Assembly (NCBI GenBank): GCA_028023455.1
Contig: JAQFVV010006311.1
Span: 3,375,490-3,439,489 of the forward strand
Direction of reading: 5' to 3'
From: Epiperipatus broadwayi
Taxonomy: Eukaryota > Onychophora > Udeonychophora > Euonychophora > Peripatidae
DNA: 64,000 nucleotides
The notes beneath the pieces were generated by a model. The model saw nothing but the letters and a program-made list of their open reading frames with translations, was not told the DNA's origin and made no database searches. Every line of letters starts with the position of its first letter. The first letter of the stretch is position 1. Shown one piece after another: positions 37,111-47,096 of this stretch. Made by a program: the position numbers and the translations under genes.

Positions 37111-38230
37111 ATGATTCAATAGCATAATCCGAAATGGAGAAAAAAAATCTTAACTAAAGGGTGGCTGACATATATGTTATACAAAAATATATCTTTAATA
37201 TATATATTTATTAACGAACATACGCATTTACTTTTCATAAAGTTGACAATTAAGTTTGTTATTATTGAAACAAAACTTATTTTATATCTATTGTTTGCAC
37301 GGAACGTAATTTCAAAATATTTAAAAGTGAAAAAAAAATTCTGCATGATTAAAATTATTGATTTAATTAAGGAAACTAACGCAGAGAAAGTGAAACACTA
37401 TAGTTTGAACTTATCAAACTTTTTGATCTTACAAAAAATTTCTATTAACGAAAGAATGTTATCAATTTTAATCTTTACAAAAATTTGTACAACGGAAACA
37501 TAATTCTATTATCTATTTGCACCTTTAACTAAAATGTTATATTTCGAAAAAACATTATTATATTAAAACTTCTCAGATTTAAGCATTACTAAAGTAACAT
37601 AAAGTACGAAAGCTATTTTAAGGGAGGGCGGGTGGGTATATATTTGACACTTCCGCCTCATCGAAGGTATATACTTTATACGATAAACAACAATATGGCA
37701 ACTGGCCATCGACAAAACTACTCATTCGGAAAAAAAAATCTTGCTATAACTCTGATATTTATTCTCATTAATATATATATTCACTATATATAAAAAAAAA
37801 ACTAACGGAGTGTTAACTTTTCTAAATGTAAAACATTCATTTCATATATATACCAAACTCGGAAAAAAAATTTTACTTTATGACACCTTTAACTTTTTAA
37901 TTAATTTTAAAAAATGACATTTGCTCACATTAGGAAACAAGACTCAGAAAAAATTATATATATATATTTTTTTTATATAAATATATTAGACCAAAACAAA
38001 CTTCTCAGGGTACTAAAAATTTTTTTTTTTTTTTTTTAAAAAAATGACATTCGTCCCACTGCGACAACTTGAAGCAAAAAAATTCACGTATAACTAACAA
38101 TTATTCGTGTTATCTAAAACAATCACTATATATATGCGTACAAATCCGAGGACAAAAAAAATTCTACATATATACTATTATTTAAAACATAAACGCTGCC
38201 TACAGGGTGTGGAAAATTTCGAATAGCCAC

Positions 38231-38266
38231 ACGATGGACGCCAGAATGCGGAAAAAAAAAATCTAC
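38231..38266 (-). other. Primer-binding-site region candidate
   Basis: On the minus strand, directly after the 5' LTR end, come GTAGA, a T run and CCGCATTC, then TGGCGTCCATCGTG (from about 38243 downward). It starts TGG, as a PBS complementary to a tRNA CCA end should. The offset of about 23 bases is large and I cannot name the tRNA. Confidence 0.3.
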
Positions 38267-38865
38267 TGTGACAGTCAGATGATGTATGTTGATTTAACCC
38301 AGTTCGAATACTAGGCAAAAGTACCTCGAGGCCACCCATATGCGAGATATTAAACCAAGAATACTATGACCTCTGCCCTATTCGTCTAGTCTCGAAGCTA
38401 TCATGAACCGAACAACACTATCTGAGACACGCATAGATATTTTCTTCCCGAGCCACGAGCTTAGCATCAGCGGGAGACATGGACAGAACCACCTACGGAG
38501 CTAAAATAGTTAAATGTGCAAAAATACTTAGAAATATGTGTTCTGCGTGCCTGGATCATTTAAAAGTAAAACAAAGCATTGAAATATAACTAGCAAACTC
38601 AAGCTTTTTAGTTAAATAAATATCTTTAATAAATGACATTTGAAATATTATTAATAATTTAATGGCCTTCGCTATTCCCCGAAATTTATGAATAACTAAT
38701 GAGACAATGAAAACCCGATTAATATGCTTGCGGTCTAAATCTTTCCTTCCCAGTTTTATTAAACATTGTCAACTCGAATCTGCTCGATAAAGTGCAATAA
38801 TAAAAATCTTTCGCAAAGCAGTTTCTAATTGCTTTGCACTAAAACAGAGTTTAAAATCATTTAAG

Positions 38866-39054
38866 ATGTATATCGCTAAATCTGACATACGTAAGAAGCT
38901 AATGGCGGACAAAAGAAGCGTTATCGAGGAGATCAAGTTGGCAAACAAAAAAAAAGGAAACTTACTCGTACTAAATTTTACAAGTATGAATAAAACTGGA
39001 AAGGGATTTTTATATGAACAATTAACTAATAAACTTAATCGCAATAGAATTTAA
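38866..39054 (+). other. Antisense open frame inside the LTR (62 codons)
   Basis: It runs opposite to the element's genes. The peptide is Lys-rich with balanced composition (starts MYIAKSDIRKKLMADKRS). In the left LTR the same stretch has one A fewer in an A run and is frameshifted. I do not recognise it. It could be a captured fragment or chance. Confidence 0.25.
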
Positions 39055-39591
39055 AATATTTACACATGGGAGTAATGAAGAATAGCGAAGGAAAAGGGGT
39101 TAAATATCTAGATAGATGATCACATATACATATATCTAACTAGTCTAATAAAAATAGTTACATTATAAATATCATTAAGCACACATTTCATAAATATTCA
39201 AGGAAGCAATTATAAAAAGTATGGACAAAAAGGGTAGCATAATAAATAGTTCATGAGGAGAGATATGATTACCGTCCTTATTCCTTGGTCATGTTCCATC
39301 GACGGGCGTAGCTTGATCCGTCTGATGAGATGTGTTTGTCCGGACAAGGAAAGTGGAAATCGGTAGCATGGTTTCACAAAAAGTCCTCCAGACACGGCAC
39401 AGAGTTCAGATGACGATTGAGTAAATACTACGGCATTTTTCTGGTATTGAGGAACCCTCGGCAGTAGACAAAGTTATTTATTTGCCTAGCCAAGCATGGT
39501 AGACTCCATCGAATTCATATAATAAAATCACAACAGGCAACAGCAAAATTTCTAAAGTTCTCCACGGAGCAATCTGACAGCCCGCAAGAAT

Positions 39592-39797
39592 ACTCTGAAT
39601 GAATAATCTTTTCCAAAAGGAAAATCTGAATGACTGATCTTTTCCAAAAAGGAAAATCTGAATGACTGCTCTTTTCCAAAAAGGAAAATCTGAAATGACT
39701 GATCTTTTTCCAAAAGGAAACTCTGATTGACTTGTTCCAAAAGGAAACTCTGATTGACTGATCTTTTTCAAAAAGGAAAATCTGAATGCCTGATCTT
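39592..39797 (-). repeat. LTR minisatellite (right LTR)
   Basis: Same array as 30211-30415. In the 5' LTR it lies immediately downstream of the TATA box, so it would form the start of the transcript. Confidence 0.85.
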
Positions 39798-39807
39798 TTG
39801 TTCTCCC

Positions 39808-39818
39808 TTTTATTTATA
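39808..39818 (-). promoter_or_regulatory. TATA box candidate, Gypsy 5' LTR promoter
   Basis: The minus strand reads GGGTATAAATAAAAGGGAG in a less AT-rich surrounding. A start site about 30 bases downstream would fall near 39780, at the first minisatellite unit. Confidence 0.55.
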
Positions 39819-40433
39819 CCCTCTCTGTCAGCTACCTTCTATTGTTTGTATGATCTGAGATCTTGATAAGCCTCCCCATGCTCCTTTGTTTCAAAGTAAC
39901 ACCTTCTAAAAATAACTTTTACTTTTTTACTCTAAATTTCTTTCTTTAAACTTTGGGATTTTATTAATTAAAAAAAAGAAAGAGAAGGCCATCTTTAATT
40001 TGACTTGAATGGGCTTAACTAATTAAAAATATACATTCTTTTAGAAAATGTTGGTGGGCTTATCTCAAAATCAAATCATACTAAATATTTGAACAAGATT
40101 TAAAAGTAAAATACATTCTTATTTCTTTTAATACAATAAGCGTTTTATTTCAGCAGAATTTTGCATTAACTCATATATATATGCTTGACGTATATATATG
40201 TTTGACTAAACGGTTTTCACAAGTAATATTTTTAACAGCAATTTAATGTTACAATGGAATTTATTTAAAAGAACATATTTACAAGCAAATACAAATTTAA
40301 TAAACGTAATTAATTTTAGCTGTAATGCAAAACCCTGCTGATATTGGCCCATAAACTTAATTTAGGTTTACAATATTAATCAAGTTTATAGGAAGATGTG
40401 AAGCATGGATTGGACTTCAGATCCATTGCTTCA

Positions 40434-40437
40434 CTAT
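40434..40437. repeat. Target-site duplication of the Gypsy element, right copy
   Basis: CTAT follows the LTR end GCTTCA and matches 28882-28885. Confidence 0.8.
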
Positions 40438-40663
40438 CAATCTTCAGCTCCTTTAAACCATTATAACTCTTTTTAAATTGACATACAATATTGTTAATCT
40501 GTTCAATCTTATAACCAACTTCAAGCAATTCCTTGGCAAATATCTCAATATTTTTTAATTTATCACACTGGCAATGACATAATTTTTCATTACAAAACCA
40601 AAAAGATCTAAAACTTGCCATCTTATGCATAATTGGTACTTTTGATTTACAATTATGCTCAAG
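40434..40663 (-). pseudogene. Penelope-like element, RT-downstream part (right piece)
   Basis: On the minus strand this encodes ISLEHNCKSKVPIMHKMASF, CHCQCDKLKNIEIFAKELLE and VGYKIEQINNIVCQFKK, resembling the region after the RT core in PLEs. It leads directly, across the Gypsy insertion site, into the linker at 28885. It is cut off at about 40663, where an inverted PLE copy begins. Confidence 0.65.
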
Positions 40664-41012
40664 TGAAATTTTTTTATATAAGAATGTGTTTACTGTTTCA
40701 TTTTGTGTTACAAATAGTGTTAATAAATTAATGAATAATTCTAAAAATGTCATATTTGTCAAGCAGAAAAGTAATGTTGTGTATCAAATTTTTTGTGGAT
40801 GTTTGTTATCATATATAGATGAATCAAGGTGCTGTATTGAAAAGTAAAAATAATAATGATTTAATGACTGCTTCAGTTTTTTGGATCATGAAAGGACATG
40901 TAAATATAAATGTAAGTTTGATATTGAAAATGTTAAGATTCTTCATGAGAGAAACCATAATAAAAGAAAAATTAAGAAGGCAATATTAATAAAAAGAAAC
41001 AAAATGACTATA
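40664..41012 (+). pseudogene. Second Penelope-like fragment, GIY-YIG part, inverted
   Basis: The plus strand repeats the sequence of the left piece (NVVYQIFCGCLLSY near 40775-40820, then DHERTCKYK at about 40885-40915 and KILHE). An internal deletion of about 40 bp removes the conserved RLKEHE segment, and there are frameshifts. It lies head-to-head with the minus-strand copy. Confidence 0.75.
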
Positions 41013-41326
41013 ATTAATAAACAACCGGCTAACATTAAAATTCGGAATTTGAGTTGATGACGTTTGCGTCTGTTTTGTTTTTTGAATTTAACGGTAGTTC
41101 AGGAAGGTTAATTACAGTTATATTTATTATTTTTACTAACAATATATATATATTGTACAGGTAAATATGCATTAATAAACAACCGGCTAACATTAAAATT
41201 CGGGATTTGAGTTGATGATGTTTGCTTGTTTTGTTTTTCGAATTTAACGGTAGTTGAGGAAGGTTAATTACAGTTATATTTATTATTTTTACTAATAAAA
41301 TATATATTGTACTGGTAAATATGCAT
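41013..41326 (+). repeat. Tandem duplicate of the PLE 3' tail (2 x about 157 bp)
   Basis: Units 41013-41170 and 41171-41326 share ATTAATAAACAACCGGCTAA through GGTAAATATGCAT with few differences. The tail of the left PLE piece (about 28325-28445) is a diverged third copy. Confidence 0.85.
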
Positions 41327-41859
41327 CATGTAGTGATAATACCTCAGTAATTCGGGTTTGAATGTAATCCAATGATATATACAATAAATATTTTTCCATA
41401 TTCCCCAAGCATATATATATAATGATAAATGTAAAAATATTACATCATTTGTAAATCTTATAAATCTGGTTTAAATCAGCATAGTTAAATTAAACTACAG
41501 TAATGATGATGATGGTTTTATGATCACAACCATTCTAAAGTATTTTATTTGTTTTAGATGTCTATGTCAAACCTCCTCAAAAAAGAATGTTTACTTAGAA
41601 TTATTAAAGCTACCAATCATAACCAATTCACAAAAATCATTACTGTAAATCCCAACACATCCCTCAGTGGTTCACATGTTCTCAAAATTGGGGATATTTT
41701 TATAAAATAGCATATGTATGTATTAAGGTTATAACATTTAATCTTATGAAAGACAAACAAATGGATTAATAAACTAAGAAAACCATTTATTAATATAAAA
41801 CATAGGTAGTTTGACTGTAGCTAGATAATGTAAATTTCCAATCGAGCACAAAATTATTC
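41327..41859. other. Non-coding stretch
   Basis: Nothing recognised apart from a short (GAT)n at about 41505. Confidence 0.4.
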
Positions 41860-42009
41860 AGATCATTTTAATAAATAGTTCATATATTTCTTATTCTCTT
41901 CCCATTTAGTAATTTCATGTATAGATATAAAAATCAATGGCATAATACTTAATCCATTTCCAATAAACGATCCATGTATTTAGTTTCTTCCTGTCTAGTA
42001 ATTTCATAT

Positions 42010-42440
42010 ATAGATATTAAGCCTGCCTTCTGCCCATTCCTTTTCTATGTATTTAAATGGATACTGTCCTGTACATGAGGGGTCAGAGTAACTTGAGGTC
42101 AATATGGACATGGCAACAATATTGACATCAGTATGGGATTTGGGCATTCTATCATCAGATTTTCAATGATATGGATGGCTGAGAAGTTGGAGTATATTGA
42201 AGCCTGTCTATTAAAGGATAAAGATTTGCTATCTTAATATAAACTGAACACTTATTGTATATATGTGTGGGAGATGATAATCTGGACCAACTGATGAATG
42301 CTGGGTCGGCACGAAATGCATATATTGGTGATTATTTATCTTTTCTGCAATGTGTGTGGTCATGTGTATCAGTGGTATGAGATAGTGTAGATAATTGAAA
42401 GTTGCTTGAAAGTCTGAGTTCAAATCCCCTATATTTATAT
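42010..42440 (+). mobile_element. Hammerhead repeat (retrozyme-like), solitary copy
   Basis: This single unit aligns over nearly its full length with the tandem copies at 62339-63570 (shared landmarks ATGAGGGGTCAGAG, GATATGGATGGCTGA, TTTGCTATCTTAATATAAAC, TGAGTTCAAATC). It is the most diverged of the four. It has no coding capacity. Confidence 0.75.
42273..42340 (+). ncRNA. Hammerhead ribozyme motif, copy 1
   Basis: Stem I ACCAA/TTGGT, CTGATGA (42291-42297), stem II TGCT/GGCA with an A/C mismatch at its base, GAAA (42313-42316), a minimal stem III (AU/AU around a small loop) and cleavage position A42324. An outer stem I (ATAATC with GATTAT) is also conserved. The stem II base mismatch may weaken activity. 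Confidence 0.7.
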
Positions 42441-42600
42441 AGATGTAAAAGAAAATCAATCACAAAATAATTAATCTATTTCCAACAAACAAACCATATA
42501 TTTAGTTTCTTCCTGTTTAGTAATTTCATATATAGATATAATCTAAAACATAGAATCATTAATATCTTTTTAAACGAAAAGTTCATAGATTTCAGTTTTA

Positions 42601-45392
42601 CTTCTAGTAAATCCACAGGCCTGTGTATATATATGAAGTGAAACATACTTCCTCATTAAATATACTTTCAATTTGAGTTTATACTTGTAATTCAAATTTA
42701 AAAATATAGGATACTATTACACAATAATTAATTTTTTTATCTGTGTAAATTTAAAGTCCCTTTTCCATATTATAAAATGAATAGTTTAATATCTTACCTT
42801 TAAAGAAACCAATCTTTAACATTCTACCTTAGGTTTTAGATATGTTTTCTTCTTTACAATTATAGTCAATCTTTTCATAAATTTTCATGAAGGGTATATT
42901 TTTTCTCTTCCCATATTGGATATGTAAATTACTTTAGATTAGTATAATCCATACAAAATCCATGTAAATCTTCAATTAACTGCGTAGTCAAGTTTTTTCC
43001 TTTTTACTGGCAATTATACGAGGTGGCAATATAATTTCATATATGGCATTAATCACTGGAATGATCTGCACATTCAGGGTTTTCAACTGACATGCTACCT
43101 GTTCTTGCTTAGCCTATCATGTCATACAATTTACCATTATAATAAAACATTCTTATAGCTTCTAATGTATGCTTTGCAATTTCAATTAGCAAAGCAAACT
43201 CTTTTCCACGTGGCACACTTACACTGCTTTAATGCATCTCTTGCAGTTTAGAATTCAGTCAATCCACACTGGAATAAAGTTGACCGCTGAATAAGTAACT
43301 GCTTACTGTATCATTAGCCATTGCACATACCATAATGTAGATTATCATTTTTGTTATCTGCAGCACCTAGCATAATGATGACTAGTTTACTATTTCGGAC
43401 CCCAGAAAAAATATTCCATTGTTTTTTTTTAACAAAAGAAAGAAATAACTGTTTACTTTCTCTTCTTTATCCTCTACACATTACAAGAAATAAATTCTTT
43501 GCCAATTATTATTATTTTATTAATAATTTCAAAAATATTGTTAATTCATAATTCTTTTTCTTGGATTTGAATTCCCCAGTGTTTTCTATACGAATTGATA
43601 AAATTTTATTTATAACATGATTCAAAATGGGTGAAGTCAAAAAGATCTTAAATGCCCATTAATTTACAATCTGCTATTTTCTCTATCATATATATGTATG
43701 CAAAGGTGAACACACACGTGCTATTCTTCAACAAATCTGATTATGTAAATTTACATTACTGCTACTAGAGTTATAATATATAACATTTTGTAAAAAAAAA
43801 ATATATAACAATAACTGCTTTTAACAATCTGCCATGCATGTTTTCAATAACTGTATTATGTAAATCCCATTATACATTGCAAGGTGAAAGAATCTAATTG
43901 TTTTCATTCATCCATAGTTTTTTTTTTCTAAATGTTGTTAGCATATGCATGTGTAATGATTAAAAGATTATAAGCAATTAAAATTTAAATGAATGTTATG
44001 TTTACTAACTCAAAGAAAATAGCAGTTGATGACATTAATTACAAATTTATCTATATAATTGTAGCTATAATTATTAAAAGCTTTTAAATTTTTTGATTTT
44101 ACTTCATAATCAAAATATAAATTTTCAATGCTTAAAATGTTTTCATAGAAGAATATCAATTTTTGACAATATATATATATATATTTTAGAATAAGCTTAT
44201 GTTAAAATAAAATATATCAAATCAAAAATTTGGTTATAAGTGAGAGACAGAAATTAAATGTCTTTTAAGGAATAAAAACTTCAAATATTAATCTGATATT
44301 ATAAATATTAGTAAATCAAAACAATTGCATAATGAGGGTCTATTTTCACTTTTATTATTATTTCAAAATAAACAAGAACTGCTATAAATTTCGAGATAAT
44401 GGCAGTTTTTCAATTCTTGAAATTATTTTTCTTACTAACTATATATAAACATAGAAGCATTTAATAAAGTAATATATAAATTTATTTCATTGTTTATTAT
44501 ATTAAATTTAACCAAAAAAAAAAAAAAAAGATCAATCAAACAAATAAATAAAAAAAAATATATTAATAATTGATTCACAAATTCTAAATTGACCCTGCAA
44601 CTGAAAAAATAATATTATGATAATTAGATATATATTTTTACAGTTACTCATTAAATATTTGAAAGTTACTATGTGATTCTTTACTCACTATCATTTTTCT
44701 TCATATATTTTTTTACAAAAAATTTGGAGGGCATAGATTTAATAAATCATTTATTTCAAGATTCACTTCCAAATACAATAAAAATAAAATTTTTATATTT
44801 AATAACTTTAGCGAATAATATTAATCAATGGTTATAATAATCTTGTGACCACATCTGCAAAGAATATTGAATACAGAATTGAAAAAATTCCTTTGAGATG
44901 TATTTCAGCTTCATAATTCTCCATAACAACATATGCATTTCGAGTAAAAATATTTTATTAGTTATGAGAATTGTACTTGAATTTATTGAGATATTTTTTA
45001 TTCTGATATTTAATGATCACTAATTTTTGATTAGATTTTATAATATACTTATTTCATTAGAAATGGAATTAAATTCAATCTATATGCTTCTCTTCAAGAT
45101 AATTTCAATTCATTTTCTTAATAATTTAATTTGCCATTTGATAAAAAGAATTACTGGAGCTAGTGTCAGATATTTAAAATGTAATAGAATCAAATACTTA
45201 GTTAAACTTATCAATTCAATTTACTTTTTCCTGATGAAACTAGCAATGATATTAATTGTTTATAAGTATGTATTTTTATATACATTATTGTAAAGAATAG
45301 TTAGAGAAGAAAAAAACAATCTATATATATATAAAATCTATTTTCTCTGTTCGTTAAATGAATATATGCTTGTTTGTAAGGCTGTCACATAA
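42601..45392. other. Non-coding AT-rich stretch
   Basis: No gene is recognised; (TA)n tracts and A runs only. Confidence 0.45.
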
Positions 45393-45800
45393 GTTTATGC
45401 AAAGGAAATAATTCCGCTATTAAAAAAAAATGCTCAAGAAAAAAATCAGTACATGTGCTTTTAACAACAAAGGTATAGTATTTAAATTGTGAAGAAAACA
45501 TAACAGTATATAAATTCAATGTGATATTTAATGAGGGGGGAAAAATAAATACTATAGTACAGTATTTACATTTAGTTTTGGTTAGCATATTATTACATTT
45601 ATACAAAGGAAGTAATTCCGCCAATAATAAACATGCTTAGGAAAAAATCAGTACATGTGTTTGTTTTAACTACAGAGGTATAGATTTAAATTGTGAAAAA
45701 ATGTGATTACAGTACATAAATTCATGTTTGAAATGTGATATTTAGTGAAAGGAAAAAATAGATGTTATAGTACTGTATTTCTATTTAGTTTTGGTTAGCT
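45393..45800 (+). repeat. Tandem duplication, two units of about 205 bp
   Basis: Units at about 45393-45593 and 45600-45800 share GCAAAGGAA(A/G)TAATTCCGC, ATCAGTACATGTG, GGTATAG..TTTAAATTGTGAA and TTTAGTTTTGGTTAGC in order. Confidence 0.75.
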
Positions 45801-46988
45801 TATAATTGAAGTTGAAATGACGGTCTTTCAGCCCGATGAACAATTCTCACATTTATTTATATAATATTAAAATTTTTTGTTTAATGTACATTAAATCTTT
45901 AAAAAAAAAAAAAATTGTTAAAGCAACCAATTAAAAAAAAACATGGCCTATTTAAGCCAGATACAAGAAATATTAAAGATAAATAGATGCAAAAATAAAA
46001 GTAAGAATAGTTTTTAATGGATTTCATGAAAAAAAAAATCTAGCCATAGATGGGTTTATAACAAAGTTATGAAGACAAAACAGAGAAAAGTTATATCACT
46101 TAGATAACCATCATAGACATTTGATGAGATCAAATACATATAAAGGTCTTTAATAATGAAAACTGGTGGCAGGTTAATCTTATGATCACAATGAAATATA
46201 CAGCCAATGGAAATAATGACACTGCATTGAAAATTTAACAACAAATGTGACATAATATATATATATATATAAATGCTGACCAATCTGAAAATCCACTCAA
46301 ATGACCATAGCAATGGAAAATATCAATATACATTAGCCTGGTTTGTGCATATAACTGCTAATACATATATATATATATATTAATTGAAAAAAAAACCTTC
46401 GATACCTTAAAGCTATGAAGCAGGAAAAATTTCTCAATGTTAAGTCCATATGTTCTTATCATTGAAGCTATTATAGGCTGCTCACTAACAACTATCAGCC
46501 CAGCATGATTAGTTTACTGGTTATTTATCCGAGTTTAAAATCAAGAAACACTGGATCTTTCTTCACATATATGACAGTTCTTAATTGAAATATCAATTGA
46601 GGATGTATGAATATTTCTTTTAATATTTTTTTTTACAAACATGATAGACAAAAGAAAATTATAGCCCTTTTTCCCAGAAGGCTATAAAGTCACCAGCCAA
46701 GGCAGCAATTGGTGCTAATAATCAAAGAATGCTCAGTATCCTCTAATTGCAGACCCAGACTATTATTTCTTGACACTCTTCTGTTTAGATACTTAAGTTG
46801 CAAATGAAGATTTTGTAAATTGGGAAAACTATAAATAGGACCTCATTGGACTTTGTGAAGTTCGATAAAAAAATGAATAGATAATTAATTTTAAGAAGTG
46901 GGCAAATATTTTACTACAAAGATACAAATATTGAAAATATAAGTAGAATGGGATTTATTATAAATAAAAAAGATCATAATTATGAAGA
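45801..46988. other. Non-coding stretch
   Basis: No gene is recognised. An inverted copy of the short 4-kb motif lies at 45885-45935; (TA)n tracts occur at 46257-46271 and 46365-46381. Confidence 0.4.
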
Positions 46989-47096
46989 TTTTTTTTTCAT
47001 GTCAAATGCACTGACTGGGAAGCGAACCTAGGCCAGCTGTTGGAAGGCAACTATGCTAACGGCTAGGCCACCAACGCCTGACAATTATGGAGATTT
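46978..47096 (-). mobile_element. Retroposed tRNA-Gly-like sequence (SINE-like) with TSD
   Basis: On the minus strand a tRNA-like body (47077-47007) is followed by nine bases, a poly(A) run (46998-46989) and a 14-bp target duplication with one mismatch (AATTATGRAGATTT at 46978-46991 and 47083-47096). A tRNA head, A tail and TSD show LINE-type retroposition. There is no long body, so it is either a processed tRNA or a minimal SINE. Confidence 0.75.
47007..47077 (-). tRNA. tRNA-Gly(UCC)-like pseudogene
   Basis: The minus strand starts GCGTTGGTGGCC, has an A-box-like TGGCCTAGCCGTTAGCA, the anticodon-loop sequence CTTCCAA (UCC) and a B-box-like GGTTCGCTTCC. It resembles animal tRNA-Gly(UCC). Several stems are imperfect: the acceptor pairs poorly with TCAGTGC and the anticodon stem is shifted, so I call it a pseudogene. 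Confidence 0.65.

Larger units (their letters stand above)
35590..38266 (-). other. Gypsy 5' leader, about 2.7 kb, non-coding
   Basis: This region between the 5' LTR and the Gag start carries no recognised gene. It is unusually long. It holds a tandem array (36997-37110), two tRNA-3'-end-like motifs (about 36428-36455 and 36583-36605), and a GGGCGCCA word at 36209-36216. Long A and T runs are frequent. Confidence 0.6.
28886..40433 (-). mobile_element. Ty3/Gypsy LTR retrotransposon, full-length, recent
   Basis: This is an 11.5-kb element with LTRs at 28886-31051 and 38267-40433, both starting TGTGACAG and ending GCTTCA on the plus strand, flanked by a CTAT duplication. Coding is on the minus strand, so the right LTR is the element's 5' LTR. 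The order is Gag, protease, RT, RNase H, integrase, which is the Ty3/Gypsy order. No envelope-like frame is present. By eye the LTRs differ at about four substitutions and three single-base indels over 2.17 kb, so the insertion is young. It interrupts an older Penelope-like element. The integrase frame is broken by one in-frame stop. Confidence 0.95.
38267..40433 (-). repeat. Gypsy LTR (5' LTR of the element)
   Basis: A 2167-bp copy running TG...CA. The LTR is very long for Gypsy. Differences from the left LTR seen by eye are G/T near 38585, a C-run indel near 38678, an A-run indel near 38950, C/T and a T indel near 39040-39051, G/A near 39463 and T/C near 40350. Confidence 0.95.
41860..42600 (+). 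repeat. Degenerate tandem array (about 80-100-bp units), interrupted
   Basis: Units contain TTTAGTTTCTTCCTGT(C/T)TAG then TAATTTCATATATAGATAT. Copies lie at about 41860-41935, 41940-42020 and 42460-42545, with a weaker one to 42600. The hammerhead repeat copy at 42010-42440 sits between the second and third units. Confidence 0.6.

Noticed and set aside
41500-41520. (GAT)n tracts at about 41505 and 49577 as coding acidic repeats
   Set aside because: They are short microsatellites with no surrounding open frame.
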